Assembly: GCF_008084145.1 (NCBI RefSeq)
Contig: NZ_VSDO01000001.1
Coordinates: forward strand, 1,723,466-1,787,465
Length of the DNA: 64,000 bases
DNA from: Paenibacillus faecis
GTDB lineage: Bacteria; Bacillota; Bacilli; Paenibacillales; Paenibacillaceae
Reading direction: 5' to 3'
Of the stretch, positions 36,233 through 43,534 are shown piece by piece. Within the stretch, counting starts at the first letter, position 1. Each line of letters begins with the position of its first letter. The position numbers and the translations under genes are program-made. Under the pieces are notes generated by a model, which did not search any database, was not told where the DNA came from, and was given only the letters and a program-made list of their open reading frames with translations.

Positions 36233-36529
36233 TCAGAAACTACGTCTGCCTCGCAGGGAAGAGATTCCGTACACGATCAATCCGATGCCCAGCACCGGGA
36301 CGATCAGCCAAGCCAGTTTGGAAATCAGGGAAATCACCCCGAAGAACAGGACGATCCATCCGAAGAAAGCATTACCGCGCCGGATTCCGTAGTAACCGAG
36401 AGCGATCATCAAGACCGAAATCACCAGTCCGAATAGGCTGCCCAGGAACGGGGTCAATTTACCCAACAGAATCAAAACGCCAAGGGCAATCAGGATGATC
36501 GCAAAACCATTGGGCCGATTGGTTTTCAT
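36233..36529 (-). CDS. Small LiaI-like membrane protein
   Basis: A 98-residue membrane protein made almost wholly of hydrophobic helices (FAIILIALGVLILLGKL; LFGLVISVLMIALGYYGI; FFGWIVLFFGVISLI; LIVPVLGIGLIVYG) with short basic ends. It resembles LiaI and the LiaF transmembrane part, and it opens the stress operon as LiaI does in Bacillus subtilis, where it anchors LiaH. The ATG at 36529 has GAGG 11 bases upstream; the in-frame GTG at 36538 is too close to it. The function is inferred from position. Confidence 0.75.
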   Translation of the reverse strand: MKTNRPNGFAIILIALGVLILLGKLTPFLGSLFGLVISVLMIALGYYGIRRGNAFFGWIVLFFGVISLISKLAWLIVPVLGIGLIVYGISSLRGRRSF

Positions 36530-36568
36530 TTTTCTCACCGCCTCTCATTTGTTCGACCTTATGACTCT

Positions 36569-36595
36569 ATTTTAGGTGGAATACGGTTTGTTCAA
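36569..36595 (-). promoter_or_regulatory. Candidate promoter of the lia/psp operon
   Basis: Minus-strand TTGAAC (36590-36595) and TAAAAT (36569-36574) with a 15-base spacer, shorter than ideal, as often seen where an activator is needed. A near-palindrome lies just upstream. Confidence 0.45.
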
Positions 36596-36616
36596 AACGG
36601 ACCGGGGACGGTTTTT

Positions 36617-36634
36617 CGACCTAGACCTAAGTCG
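36617..36634. promoter_or_regulatory. Near-palindrome upstream of lia/psp, candidate LiaR site
   Basis: CGACCTAGACCTAAGTCG, symmetric at seven of nine position pairs, about 22 bases upstream of the -35 box. The place suits an activator such as LiaR; the assignment is inferred. Confidence 0.45.
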
Positions 36635-36691
36635 AGGTCCCCTTCCGCCCCGGGATAGACCGGCGTTGGGCTTTGTTTTGCCATTCTTATA

Positions 36692-36720
36692 TTTACAATC
36701 GAAATATCTGATAATATAAT
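36692..36720 (+). promoter_or_regulatory. SigA promoter of the ArsB/NhaD-like gene
   Basis: TTTACA (36692-36697) and TATAAT (36715-36720) with a 17-base gap. The expected start near 36727 gives a leader of about 155 bases that includes a terminator. Confidence 0.75.
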
Positions 36721-36763
36721 GATAAAAGCACCAGCATACAATAGAAAACGACAGTTATCGGAG

Positions 36764-36799
36764 GAGCCTGCCAACATGCGGGCTCTTTTTGCTTTTTTT
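36764..36799 (+). terminator. Terminator inside the leader of the ArsB/NhaD-like gene
   Basis: GAGCCTGC pairs with GCGGGCTC (one G-T pair) around a 6-base loop, followed by TTTTTGCTTTTTTT. It lies only about 37 bases after the predicted start point and 84 bases before the ATG. Confidence 0.75.
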
Positions 36800-36882
36800 C
36801 GGGGATATTCGGATATTTTCGCCTTTACGAGGAAATGTAAAGCAAGAAGCCGATCGCTGTCGCACTTCATTGGGAGGGGACT

Positions 36883-38160
36883 ATGGAACAACAAGCCATT
36901 TGGGCTATCGCCATCTTTTTACTGACTTATGCACTCATTATTTCGGAGAAAATCCACCGGACGCTGCTTGCCATGAGCGGTGCCGTCCTGATGATCGTTC
37001 TGGGAATCATAGACCAGGAAACCGCGATCCATCATATCGATTTCAACACGCTCGGCCTGCTGATCGGGATGATGATCATCGTCAATACAACCGCCGAAAC
37101 GGGTCTCTTCAATTATATCGGAATCTGGACCGCCAAGAAGGCGAAGGGAAATCCGTCGACGATCCTTTGGCTGCTCGCGCTGATTACGGCGACGGGGTCG
37201 GCTTTTCTCGACAATGTCACAACCATTATCCTCATGGTGCCCGTGGCCTTCAGCATCACCCGACGGCTGCAGGTCAAGCCTTTTCCCTATGTATTCTCGC
37301 TGGTCATCGCCTCTAATGTCGGAGGAACAGCAACCCTGATCGGCGACCCGCCGAATATTATGATCGGCAGCGCGGTCAAAGAACTGACGTTCATGGCGTT
37401 CCTGCAAAATCTGGCTCCGGTGGCGATCCTTATTATGGCTGTAACGCTGCCGCTATTTATCGCGATTTTTCGCAAGGGGCTGACCACTTCCCCCGAGAAC
37501 CGTAAAAAAATGATGGAGATGAGTCTGGACGGCCTCATCACGGACCGCAAACTGTTGGTCAAATGCTTGACGATCCTGGGACTTACGCTGCTGGGCTTCT
37601 TTATGCATCAGACCTTCCATCTCGAATCGGCGACCGTCGCTTTGGCCGGGGCCTTTATCCTGCTGCTGCTTACCGGCGAGCATGTGATGGAAAGAGCGTT
37701 TCAATCCGTCGAATGGCCGACGATTTTCTTCTTCGTCGGCCTGTTCGTCCTCGTCGGCGGTTTAGTAGAGACGGGAACGATTAAGCAGTTGGCCGAACAG
37801 GCGATTAAATTGACCGGTGGCGATCCGCTGTTCACCTCGATGCTCATTTTGTGGCTCAGCGCCATCGCTTCGGCATTTCTGGACAATATTCCGTTCGTGG
37901 CCACGATGATCCCGATGATCCAGGACATGGGCGGCATGGGGATCACCAATCTGGAACCGTTATGGTGGAGCTTGGCGCTCGGCGCCTGTCTCGGCGGCAA
38001 CGGCACCCTCATCGGTGCCAGCGCGAATTTGATAGCGGCCGGGATGTCCGCGAAGGAAGGTGAACCGATCACCTTCGTGAGGTTCCTTAAGTTCGGCTTT
38101 CCGTTGATGCTCCTATCGGTCCTGATCTCCAGTATTTATATCCTGGTCCGTTACTTTTAA
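36883..38160 (+). CDS. ArsB/NhaD-superfamily anion or Na+/H+ transporter
   Basis: Inner-membrane carrier of 425 residues with about 11-12 helices in two related halves. Each half has a conserved loop: ITATGSAFLDNVTTIILMVPV and LSAIASAFLDNIPFVATMIPM, followed by ASNVGGTATLIGDPPN and LGGNGTLIGASAN. These pairs are typical of the ion transporter superfamily that holds ArsB, NhaD and the P-protein. Arsenite, Na+/H+ and anion transport are all possible; no ars gene is adjacent, so I do not name it arsB. GGGAGGGG precedes the ATG. Its leader carries a terminator, hinting at transcriptional attenuation. Confidence 0.85.
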   Translation: MEQQAIWAIAIFLLTYALIISEKIHRTLLAMSGAVLMIVLGIIDQETAIHHIDFNTLGLLIGMMIIVNTTAETGLFNYIGIWTAKKAKGNPSTILWLLALITATGSAFLDNVTTIILMVPVAFSITRRLQVKPFPYVFSLVIASNVGGTATLIGDPPNIMIGSAVKELTFMAFLQNLAPVAILIMAVTLPLFIAIFRKGLTTSPENRKKMMEMSLDGLITDRKLLVKCLTILGLTLLGFFMHQTFHLESATVALAGAFILLLLTGEHVMERAFQSVEWPTIFFFVGLFVLVGGLVETGTIKQLAEQAIKLTGGDPLFTSMLILWLSAIASAFLDNIPFVATMIPMIQDMGGMGITNLEPLWWSLALGACLGGNGTLIGASANLIAAGMSAKEGEPITFVRFLKFGFPLMLLSVLISSIYILVRYF

Positions 38161-38239
38161 TGGTCAAATCCTTTGAGATCAAAGGCATAGTATGCTATCC
38201 TTTTAGGTAAGTAACTTTCAAACCAAGGGAGGGATGGTC

Positions 38240-38593
38240 ATGAAGCTTCGAATCAAAACCGTCGCCGGTACGCTGGCCGTCGTTTTGCTCGCCGTCTTTA
38301 TGATGCTGTCCCTCCCTGTTTTTTCTTCGGCTCCGGAAACGGAATCGGGCATCGAAAGGGACGCTTATGAAACGAGGCAGGCCGCGCATTCCCACAAAGT
38401 GATCCTGCGGCTGAACTCGGGTCATGCCGGCAAGCAGCTCATGGACAGGGCCCCGCTCACGATTGCGGCGGCTTGCGCCTGTATTTTCCTGCTGTTGGCG
38501 ACCCCCAACGTGCCGTTCCGACCGCTTTTTTACTTATTCAAAAAGCGTATTCTGCTCATGCCGATTAAATTTACGAGTATGTATGTGGCATAA
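38240..38593 (+). CDS. Small membrane protein upstream of khtTU
   Basis: A 117-residue protein with two hydrophobic segments (about 8-28, VAGTLAVVLLAVFMMLSLPVF, and about 72-92, LTIAAACACIFLLLA) and a charged stretch between them. I do not recognise the family. It starts at the ATG at 38240, six bases after GGAGGG, rather than the in-frame ATG at 38234. In Bacillus subtilis a small gene, khtS, precedes khtTU; position and size match, but I cannot show homology. A gap of 105 bases separates it from khtT. Confidence 0.55.
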   Translation: MKLRIKTVAGTLAVVLLAVFMMLSLPVFSSAPETESGIERDAYETRQAAHSHKVILRLNSGHAGKQLMDRAPLTIAAACACIFLLLATPNVPFRPLFYLFKKRILLMPIKFTSMYVA

Positions 38594-38697
38594 GCCGCAC
38601 CATCCGCCGCAAACCCATAACGGGAATCGTGTCGGTCTATTCTTCAACTTTCCATCCCGGTACGGGATACTACCTGAACACTGGAGGCTTGAAACAC

Positions 38698-39192
38698 ATG
38701 AATCTTAAAGAAACCGAATTACCAGGCATAGGTAAAAAATTTGTAGTCCAGACGCGCAGCGGGGAAAAGCTGACGATCATCATTCATGATGACGGCCGAC
38801 GCGAGATGTTTCATTTTGATGAAGAAAATCCGGATGACAGCATCTCCATGGTCACTTTGGATGATGACGAAGCCAGATACGTGTCCGCGATTATCGGCGG
38901 CGTAACTTATCAGCCGACCGCTTTGGAAAATATCGAAGTCGCTTTGGGCGACCTGATCATCGAATGGTACCGTTTGGAGCCGAATTATAAAGCGATCGGC
39001 AAAACGATCGGCGAACTGCGTATCCGTCAACGCTCCGGCGCGACGATTATCGCGGTTATCGAAAAAAATCAGAAAAAACACGTCAATCCGGGACCGGATT
39101 TGATGCTGACGGCCGACGCTCTCGTTGTCGTGATCGGCGAACGTCTGCACCAACAACAAATCAGACATATTCTATTGAATGGAAGTGGTTGA
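38698..39192 (+). CDS. khtT: KhtT, RCK_C regulator of K+/H+ antiporter
   Basis: A 164-residue cytoplasmic regulator, the KhtT length. The N-terminal half (LKETELPGIGKKFVVQTRSGEKLTIIIH) is the KhtT-specific domain. The C-terminal half (about 85-160, LGDLIIEWYRLEPNYKAIGKTIGELRIRQRSGATIIAVI) is an RCK_C/TrkA-C domain, which binds c-di-AMP in Bacillus subtilis KhtT. The ATG at 38698 has GGAGG 10 bases upstream. Its stop codon touches the khtU start. Confidence 0.92.
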   Translation: MNLKETELPGIGKKFVVQTRSGEKLTIIIHDDGRREMFHFDEENPDDSISMVTLDDDEARYVSAIIGGVTYQPTALENIEVALGDLIIEWYRLEPNYKAIGKTIGELRIRQRSGATIIAVIEKNQKKHVNPGPDLMLTADALVVVIGERLHQQQIRHILLNGSG

Positions 39193-40437
39193 ATGGATCA
39201 TATCGTGCTTGAGATCGGCCTGGCGGTCGCTTTGATCGCGGCCGCCGGACTGATCTCCGCAAAACTTCGTCTGTCCGTTATTCCTTTTTATATCATTATC
39301 GGGATGGTCGTAGGGCCCCATGCCATGGAACTCGGCCATCTGGATTTCCGCTTTATCGAAAGCGCCCCGTTTATCGATTTTATGGGCCGCATCGGCGTGC
39401 TTTTCCTTCTCTTCTATTTGGGTCTGGAATTCTCGGTCAGCCGGCTGATCAAATCCGGTAAATCGATTGTCATGGGCGGAGCGATCTATATCGGGATCAA
39501 CTTTTCGCTCGGCGTCTTATTTGGTATCGTCTCCTCCTTCCCTTTACCCGAAATTCTGGTCATCGCCGGTATAACCACCTTCTCCTCCAGTGCGATCGTA
39601 GCCAAAGTGCTCGTCGATCTGAAAAGAACCGCCAATCCCGAAACGGAAATGGTTTTGGGCATTACCATGTTTGAAGATGTTGTCCTCGCGCTTTATATCT
39701 CCGTTCTGTCGGGCCTGATTCTCAGCGGGTCGTCAACGATCGGGGGAGTTCTAATATCGACGGCGATTTCGCTCGGCTATATGTTGCTGCTGCTGTTCGT
39801 CGGACGAAAGCTCGTTCCTCTGCTAAACCGCGTATTGAATATTCGTTCCAACGAATTGTTTATTCTCGTCATTTTCGCCGGCCTGTTTCTGATCGCCGGA
39901 TTTTCCGAAACCATCCACGTCGCCGAAGCGATCGGCGCTCTTCTGCTCGGCCTGGTGCTTGCCGAAACCGAGCATGTCAAACGCATTGAGAAATTCGTCA
40001 TTCCGTTCCGTGACTTTTTCGGGGCCGCCTTCTTCTTCAGCTTCGGTCTGTCCATCGACCCGATGCAATTGGGCGGAGCGGTCTGGTATTCGCTGGCTGC
40101 CGTTATCCTTACCTTAATCGGAAATATTACGGCGGGAATGATTGCGGGCCGCAAAGCCGGGTTGTCGCCGAAAGCATCCATCAATATCGGCCTGACGATT
40201 ATGGGCCGCGGTGAATTCTCGATCATCCTGGTCAACCTTGGCAAAGCCGGGGGGCTCATGGCTATTTTGCAGCCTTTCGCCGCGCTGTATGTTTTGATTT
40301 TGGCGATCTTGGGCCCTTTGATGGCCAAAGAAAGCAAATGGGTGTTGAAGATGTTGGATAAAGTCTTCAAATTCGAACATCGCTACCGGAAACGTCTTGC
40401 GCAGAATAAACCGCTGCAGGAGGAAACCTCTTCTTAA
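39193..40437 (+). CDS. khtU: KhtU K+/H+ antiporter
   Basis: CPA2-family antiporter of 414 residues with about 12-13 helices. Motifs include FLLFYLGLEFSVSRL, TTFSSSAIVAKVLVDL, the EDVVLALYISVLSG segment with the ion-binding Asp, and IGLTIMGRGEFSIILVNLG. It exports K+ and is gated by KhtT, which is encoded directly upstream with no gap. The C-terminus is a short basic tail without an RCK domain, as expected when KhtT is separate. Together with ktrA elsewhere in the window it serves potassium balance. Confidence 0.92.
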   Translation: MDHIVLEIGLAVALIAAAGLISAKLRLSVIPFYIIIGMVVGPHAMELGHLDFRFIESAPFIDFMGRIGVLFLLFYLGLEFSVSRLIKSGKSIVMGGAIYIGINFSLGVLFGIVSSFPLPEILVIAGITTFSSSAIVAKVLVDLKRTANPETEMVLGITMFEDVVLALYISVLSGLILSGSSTIGGVLISTAISLGYMLLLLFVGRKLVPLLNRVLNIRSNELFILVIFAGLFLIAGFSETIHVAEAIGALLLGLVLAETEHVKRIEKFVIPFRDFFGAAFFFSFGLSIDPMQLGGAVWYSLAAVILTLIGNITAGMIAGRKAGLSPKASINIGLTIMGRGEFSIILVNLGKAGGLMAILQPFAALYVLILAILGPLMAKESKWVLKMLDKVFKFEHRYRKRLAQNKPLQEETSS

Positions 40438-40513
40438 CCTCGGTTACCCTTCTTCATTCATATAGAAGAATCGAATAACCGGGCCTTACGGCCCCTGAAA
40501 GGGGGGAGTTCGC

Positions 40514-41365
40514 TTGAAAGCCAAACTCGCCACCGATTCAGCCGTCAAGCTCCGGCGCTTTAGGAAGATAAGGAACCTGCCCTTTACCCGGTTTTTCGGG
40601 GTCATGACCGGGGCGATTCTCGCAGCCGCGGGGCTGGAGCTGTTTCTGATGCCGCACGGCATCGTCGTAGGCGGAATGACCGGATTATCCGTTCTGTTCG
40701 CCTTAACCGCAGAAATGAAATTGGGGCTGTTTCTTTTCCTGCTGAATTTACCGTTGATTCTATTGGAACGAAAAAATATCGACGCCCCGTTCGGCCTGTT
40801 CACCGTTTGCGGGCTGCTCGTATTCTCGCTGGGGACGCTGGTCCTCCATCCCTCCCCCGCTTTAACGGGCGACCCGCTGCCTGCGGCTCTGCTCGGTGGA
40901 CTCTGTCTCGGATCGGGGCTGGGGCTCGCCCTCCGTTTCGGCGGCGCGTTGGATACGGCCGGGCAGACCGTGGAGGGGTTGCCCCGAAAGCAGCGCCAGC
41001 TTTTCCCGTCCGAGGGCATGAGGCTGCTGCTGAATTGCACCATCCTGCTTGCGGCCGGTTTTCACTTCGGCTTCGAGCAGGCCGTTTACTCGGTGACCGC
41101 TTATATCCTCGCCCATGAATCGATGAAGATTCTGCTGCGGGGCATCCGCCTGCAAGTGCGGGTGCGGATCCAAACGGACCGTCCCGCCGAAATTCAGGAG
41201 CGGCTGATGTTTTACTTAAACCGCGAGGCCGTTACGGTCCAAGGCCAAAGTGAGGAGAAGACGCCGGGCCAGTTGGAGTGCCTATGCCATTATCTGGAGC
41301 TCCCTCGGCTGAAAGCCCTCGTCAAAGACGGCGACCCGGATGGCGAAGTCACCGTGGAACCTTGA
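40514..41365 (+). CDS. YitT-family membrane protein
   Basis: A 283-residue protein with five to six helices (about 25-190), starting FFGVMTGAILAAAGLELFLMPHGIVVGGMTGLSVLF, the YitT/DUF161 pattern, and a C-terminal soluble domain of the DUF2179 type. The loop that usually reads GGSTGGTDI is GGALDTAGQTVEG here, so the family fit is somewhat divergent. It starts at TTG, with GGGGGGAG upstream. Its function is unknown. It follows khtU by 76 bases and ends before a strong terminator. Confidence 0.75.
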   Translation: MKAKLATDSAVKLRRFRKIRNLPFTRFFGVMTGAILAAAGLELFLMPHGIVVGGMTGLSVLFALTAEMKLGLFLFLLNLPLILLERKNIDAPFGLFTVCGLLVFSLGTLVLHPSPALTGDPLPAALLGGLCLGSGLGLALRFGGALDTAGQTVEGLPRKQRQLFPSEGMRLLLNCTILLAAGFHFGFEQAVYSVTAYILAHESMKILLRGIRLQVRVRIQTDRPAEIQERLMFYLNREAVTVQGQSEEKTPGQLECLCHYLELPRLKALVKDGDPDGEVTVEP

Positions 41366-41375
41366 AATAGGATTG

Positions 41376-41407
41376 AAGAGCCGCAGGTCCAATGACCTGC
41401 GGCTCTT
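41376..41407. terminator. Bidirectional terminator between yitT-like gene and GtaA gene
   Basis: Perfect 14-bp stem AAGAGCCGCAGGTC with its complement around a 4-base loop, T-rich on both strands. The converging genes end at 41365 and 41431. Confidence 0.88.
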
Positions 41408-41430
41408 TGATATCCTCGAACGCTAAGCTC

Positions 41431-43446
41431 CTACCTTTTAAAGCCTCGATCCTTCAATAATTTGATGAATATTCCGCCGACGACGCTGCGGTGCTGAAAA
41501 TTCAGTTGACGGGCGCTCTTCGTGTCGTACCAGTCCGTAAACGGCACGCGGTCCTTTGTCTCGTGCAGCGCCTTCCAGAGCGGTTCCACCAAATGGATGA
41601 ATGCTTCCCTTTCCGATGTTAGCGCAGCGGCCCAAACGAGCCAATCGGCCTTTGTATACGTCTCCCTGCTATCCAGGGGAACACCGTAACCATTTTGTGT
41701 TTTGGCGTACCAGGCTGTCTCGGTTCGAGCGATCTCCTCGTCAAAAATCCGCGTCTCGAAAATCTGGTCCCAGATCAGATTGTACTTTAAACTCCAGGTT
41801 CCGTCCTGACCGAAAGCGAGCTTGGCATGGTCCCCGTCCTCGGCCAATTCCGCCCATGTTGCCGCCATCTCCCGGGCTGTCTTGGAATAGTGCTCCGACT
41901 CGGAATGGCGCCCCTGCAATTCCAATAGAATCGCATAGCCGGCAACCCCCATGGCCGCCTTGACCGACAGGTTGGCGTTCCGGGCCAGGTGACCCGCGAA
42001 ATCATCCGTACAGAGCTGGTTTTCGGGATCAAGCCCGTGCTCGCACAAATAATCCGCCCACCGCTTCAGCAGCGGCCTGTAGGGATCCAGCCAATCAAGC
42101 CGGCGGTCGGCTAAGCCGACGGCAGCGGCCATAATCAGCATGTTTCCGCATTCCTCCACGGGCATTTGCCCCTCCAGCTTGTTCTCCGCATACACCTGAC
42201 CGTTCGCCAGCGGGTATTGGCCGACATCATGAGGAGCGAACTCAAAAGGCCAGGCCTCGCTCGCGGCATACTTGAAGATCGGCCGCATCATGCCGCGCAC
42301 GAGTTCGGGCTGATAGAGCAGGAACAAAGGGATCGAAGGATAGCTGACGTCCACGGTGGCGATGCAGCCGTTGCTGTAGCATTCCTTGGACATGAACAGA
42401 ACCTCCCCGTCCGGGCCCGTCACCAGCTTATGGGCGGCGATCGCCTGACGGTAAGCCAGAGCAAGCAAATCGGCGTATTTTTCTCCGCCGGACCGAGCGG
42501 CCTCTTCCCTCAGACGTTGATCGAATAAGCGGCAGCGCCGCAAGAGGTCGGGCGCTTCCGCGAAGGCGGCCTCCAGCATCGCCGGGACGGTCGTCCCGTT
42601 TCTTTTCCAATAAGCCTGGAGCTTCTCGCCGAAATACTCGATCGCATAAACATCATCGTAGGCCAGCACCACCACCCGGGAGAGGGCTTCCTCCCCCACC
42701 TCGCCGCAATCCCAAAGCTGGCCGAGGACGGGATAACCGTCGCGGACCGCTCTAGGCTGGGATATTTCGTAAGCGTGCGGATCATCGATCCTCCCCTCCC
42801 TTACAAACCGCTTGCGCAGCCCGGCAGATCCGGCGAAAACGGAGGCCGATTCCCCAGCCTGAACCGCCAGGTACAGGGTTCCCCAGTCAATCCGCAAATC
42901 GTCTCCCGACCGGTTCAGATAATTCTGTGTTTCATGGCTCATCCGAACTAGGTCAAGTCCGCTCGGATTCTCGCTTTTTTGCCAAACGACCCGCTGGTCG
43001 CTCCTGTCCACGCACCATTCCCCGGTCACATCCAAATAGAGCTGGACCCGGTGAGGACCGCCGTCCAGGGAACGAACGGTTAATTGGATATAGGAAGCGG
43101 GACGCGACAACACCTCCAGATCGTCCGGCAGCAGAGGCGTCGTAAAGTTCACTTCCAGCGCTACGCCGCCCCCTGCAAACCGATAGGCGGTCGTCAGCGC
43201 CGTAACCTCCAGTCCGGTCTGTTCCATCGCCGCCGGCTCGGTATAATACCTTTCGGCGCTAGGCTCGACCCTTCCGGCGAAACGGTAAGGCTCGCCGTCG
43301 ACCCGGATCAGGCCGGTTAGCGCGTTCCGCTGCCCGGTCCAGTGCCGGGTATAATCGTCCGTGAGCCGATCCGCCATCGACCAGACGCTGAAATAAGGAT
43401 CCACCGTAACCAAAGGGACGGCGGGCGGACGAAAGCCGCTTTTCAT
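41431..43446 (-). CDS. GtaA-like protein with six-hairpin C-terminal domain
   Basis: A 671-residue protein with the domain order of the fungal glutaminase A family: an N-terminal beta-rich domain starting RPPAVPLVTVDPYFSVWSMADRLTDD (DUF4964/DUF5127-type), a middle region with YIQLTVRSLDGGPHRVQLYLDVTGEW, and a C-terminal six-hairpin domain (LLALAYRQAIAAHKLV, FMSKECYSNGCIATVDVSYPSIPLFLLYQPELVRGMM, DTKSARQLNFQHRSVVGGIFIKLL). There is no signal peptide. In bacteria such proteins cluster with glycosidases and may cleave sugars rather than glutamine. It is last in the mannosidase-ABC operon. The domain call is good; its substrate is unknown. Confidence 0.8.
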   Translation of the reverse strand: MKSGFRPPAVPLVTVDPYFSVWSMADRLTDDYTRHWTGQRNALTGLIRVDGEPYRFAGRVEPSAERYYTEPAAMEQTGLEVTALTTAYRFAGGGVALEVNFTTPLLPDDLEVLSRPASYIQLTVRSLDGGPHRVQLYLDVTGEWCVDRSDQRVVWQKSENPSGLDLVRMSHETQNYLNRSGDDLRIDWGTLYLAVQAGESASVFAGSAGLRKRFVREGRIDDPHAYEISQPRAVRDGYPVLGQLWDCGEVGEEALSRVVVLAYDDVYAIEYFGEKLQAYWKRNGTTVPAMLEAAFAEAPDLLRRCRLFDQRLREEAARSGGEKYADLLALAYRQAIAAHKLVTGPDGEVLFMSKECYSNGCIATVDVSYPSIPLFLLYQPELVRGMMRPIFKYAASEAWPFEFAPHDVGQYPLANGQVYAENKLEGQMPVEECGNMLIMAAAVGLADRRLDWLDPYRPLLKRWADYLCEHGLDPENQLCTDDFAGHLARNANLSVKAAMGVAGYAILLELQGRHSESEHYSKTAREMAATWAELAEDGDHAKLAFGQDGTWSLKYNLIWDQIFETRIFDEEIARTETAWYAKTQNGYGVPLDSRETYTKADWLVWAAALTSEREAFIHLVEPLWKALHETKDRVPFTDWYDTKSARQLNFQHRSVVGGIFIKLLKDRGFKR

Positions 43447-43534
43447 GGGTCATCTTCCTCTCTCATTCCAATTTAATTCCGAGAATGCTGTGAACGTTAA
43501 CATAACGCCGGCTTCATAGCCTCCCACCTCCCCA

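Noticed and set aside
36719..36925. A 68-codon frame in the transporter leader
   Set aside because: It runs through the terminator and into the transporter gene; the only purine-rich stretch before the real start belongs to the transporter.
40445..40500. Hairpins between khtU and the yitT-like gene considered as a terminator
   Set aside because: Stems are present but no T-run follows on the plus strand, so readthrough is likely.
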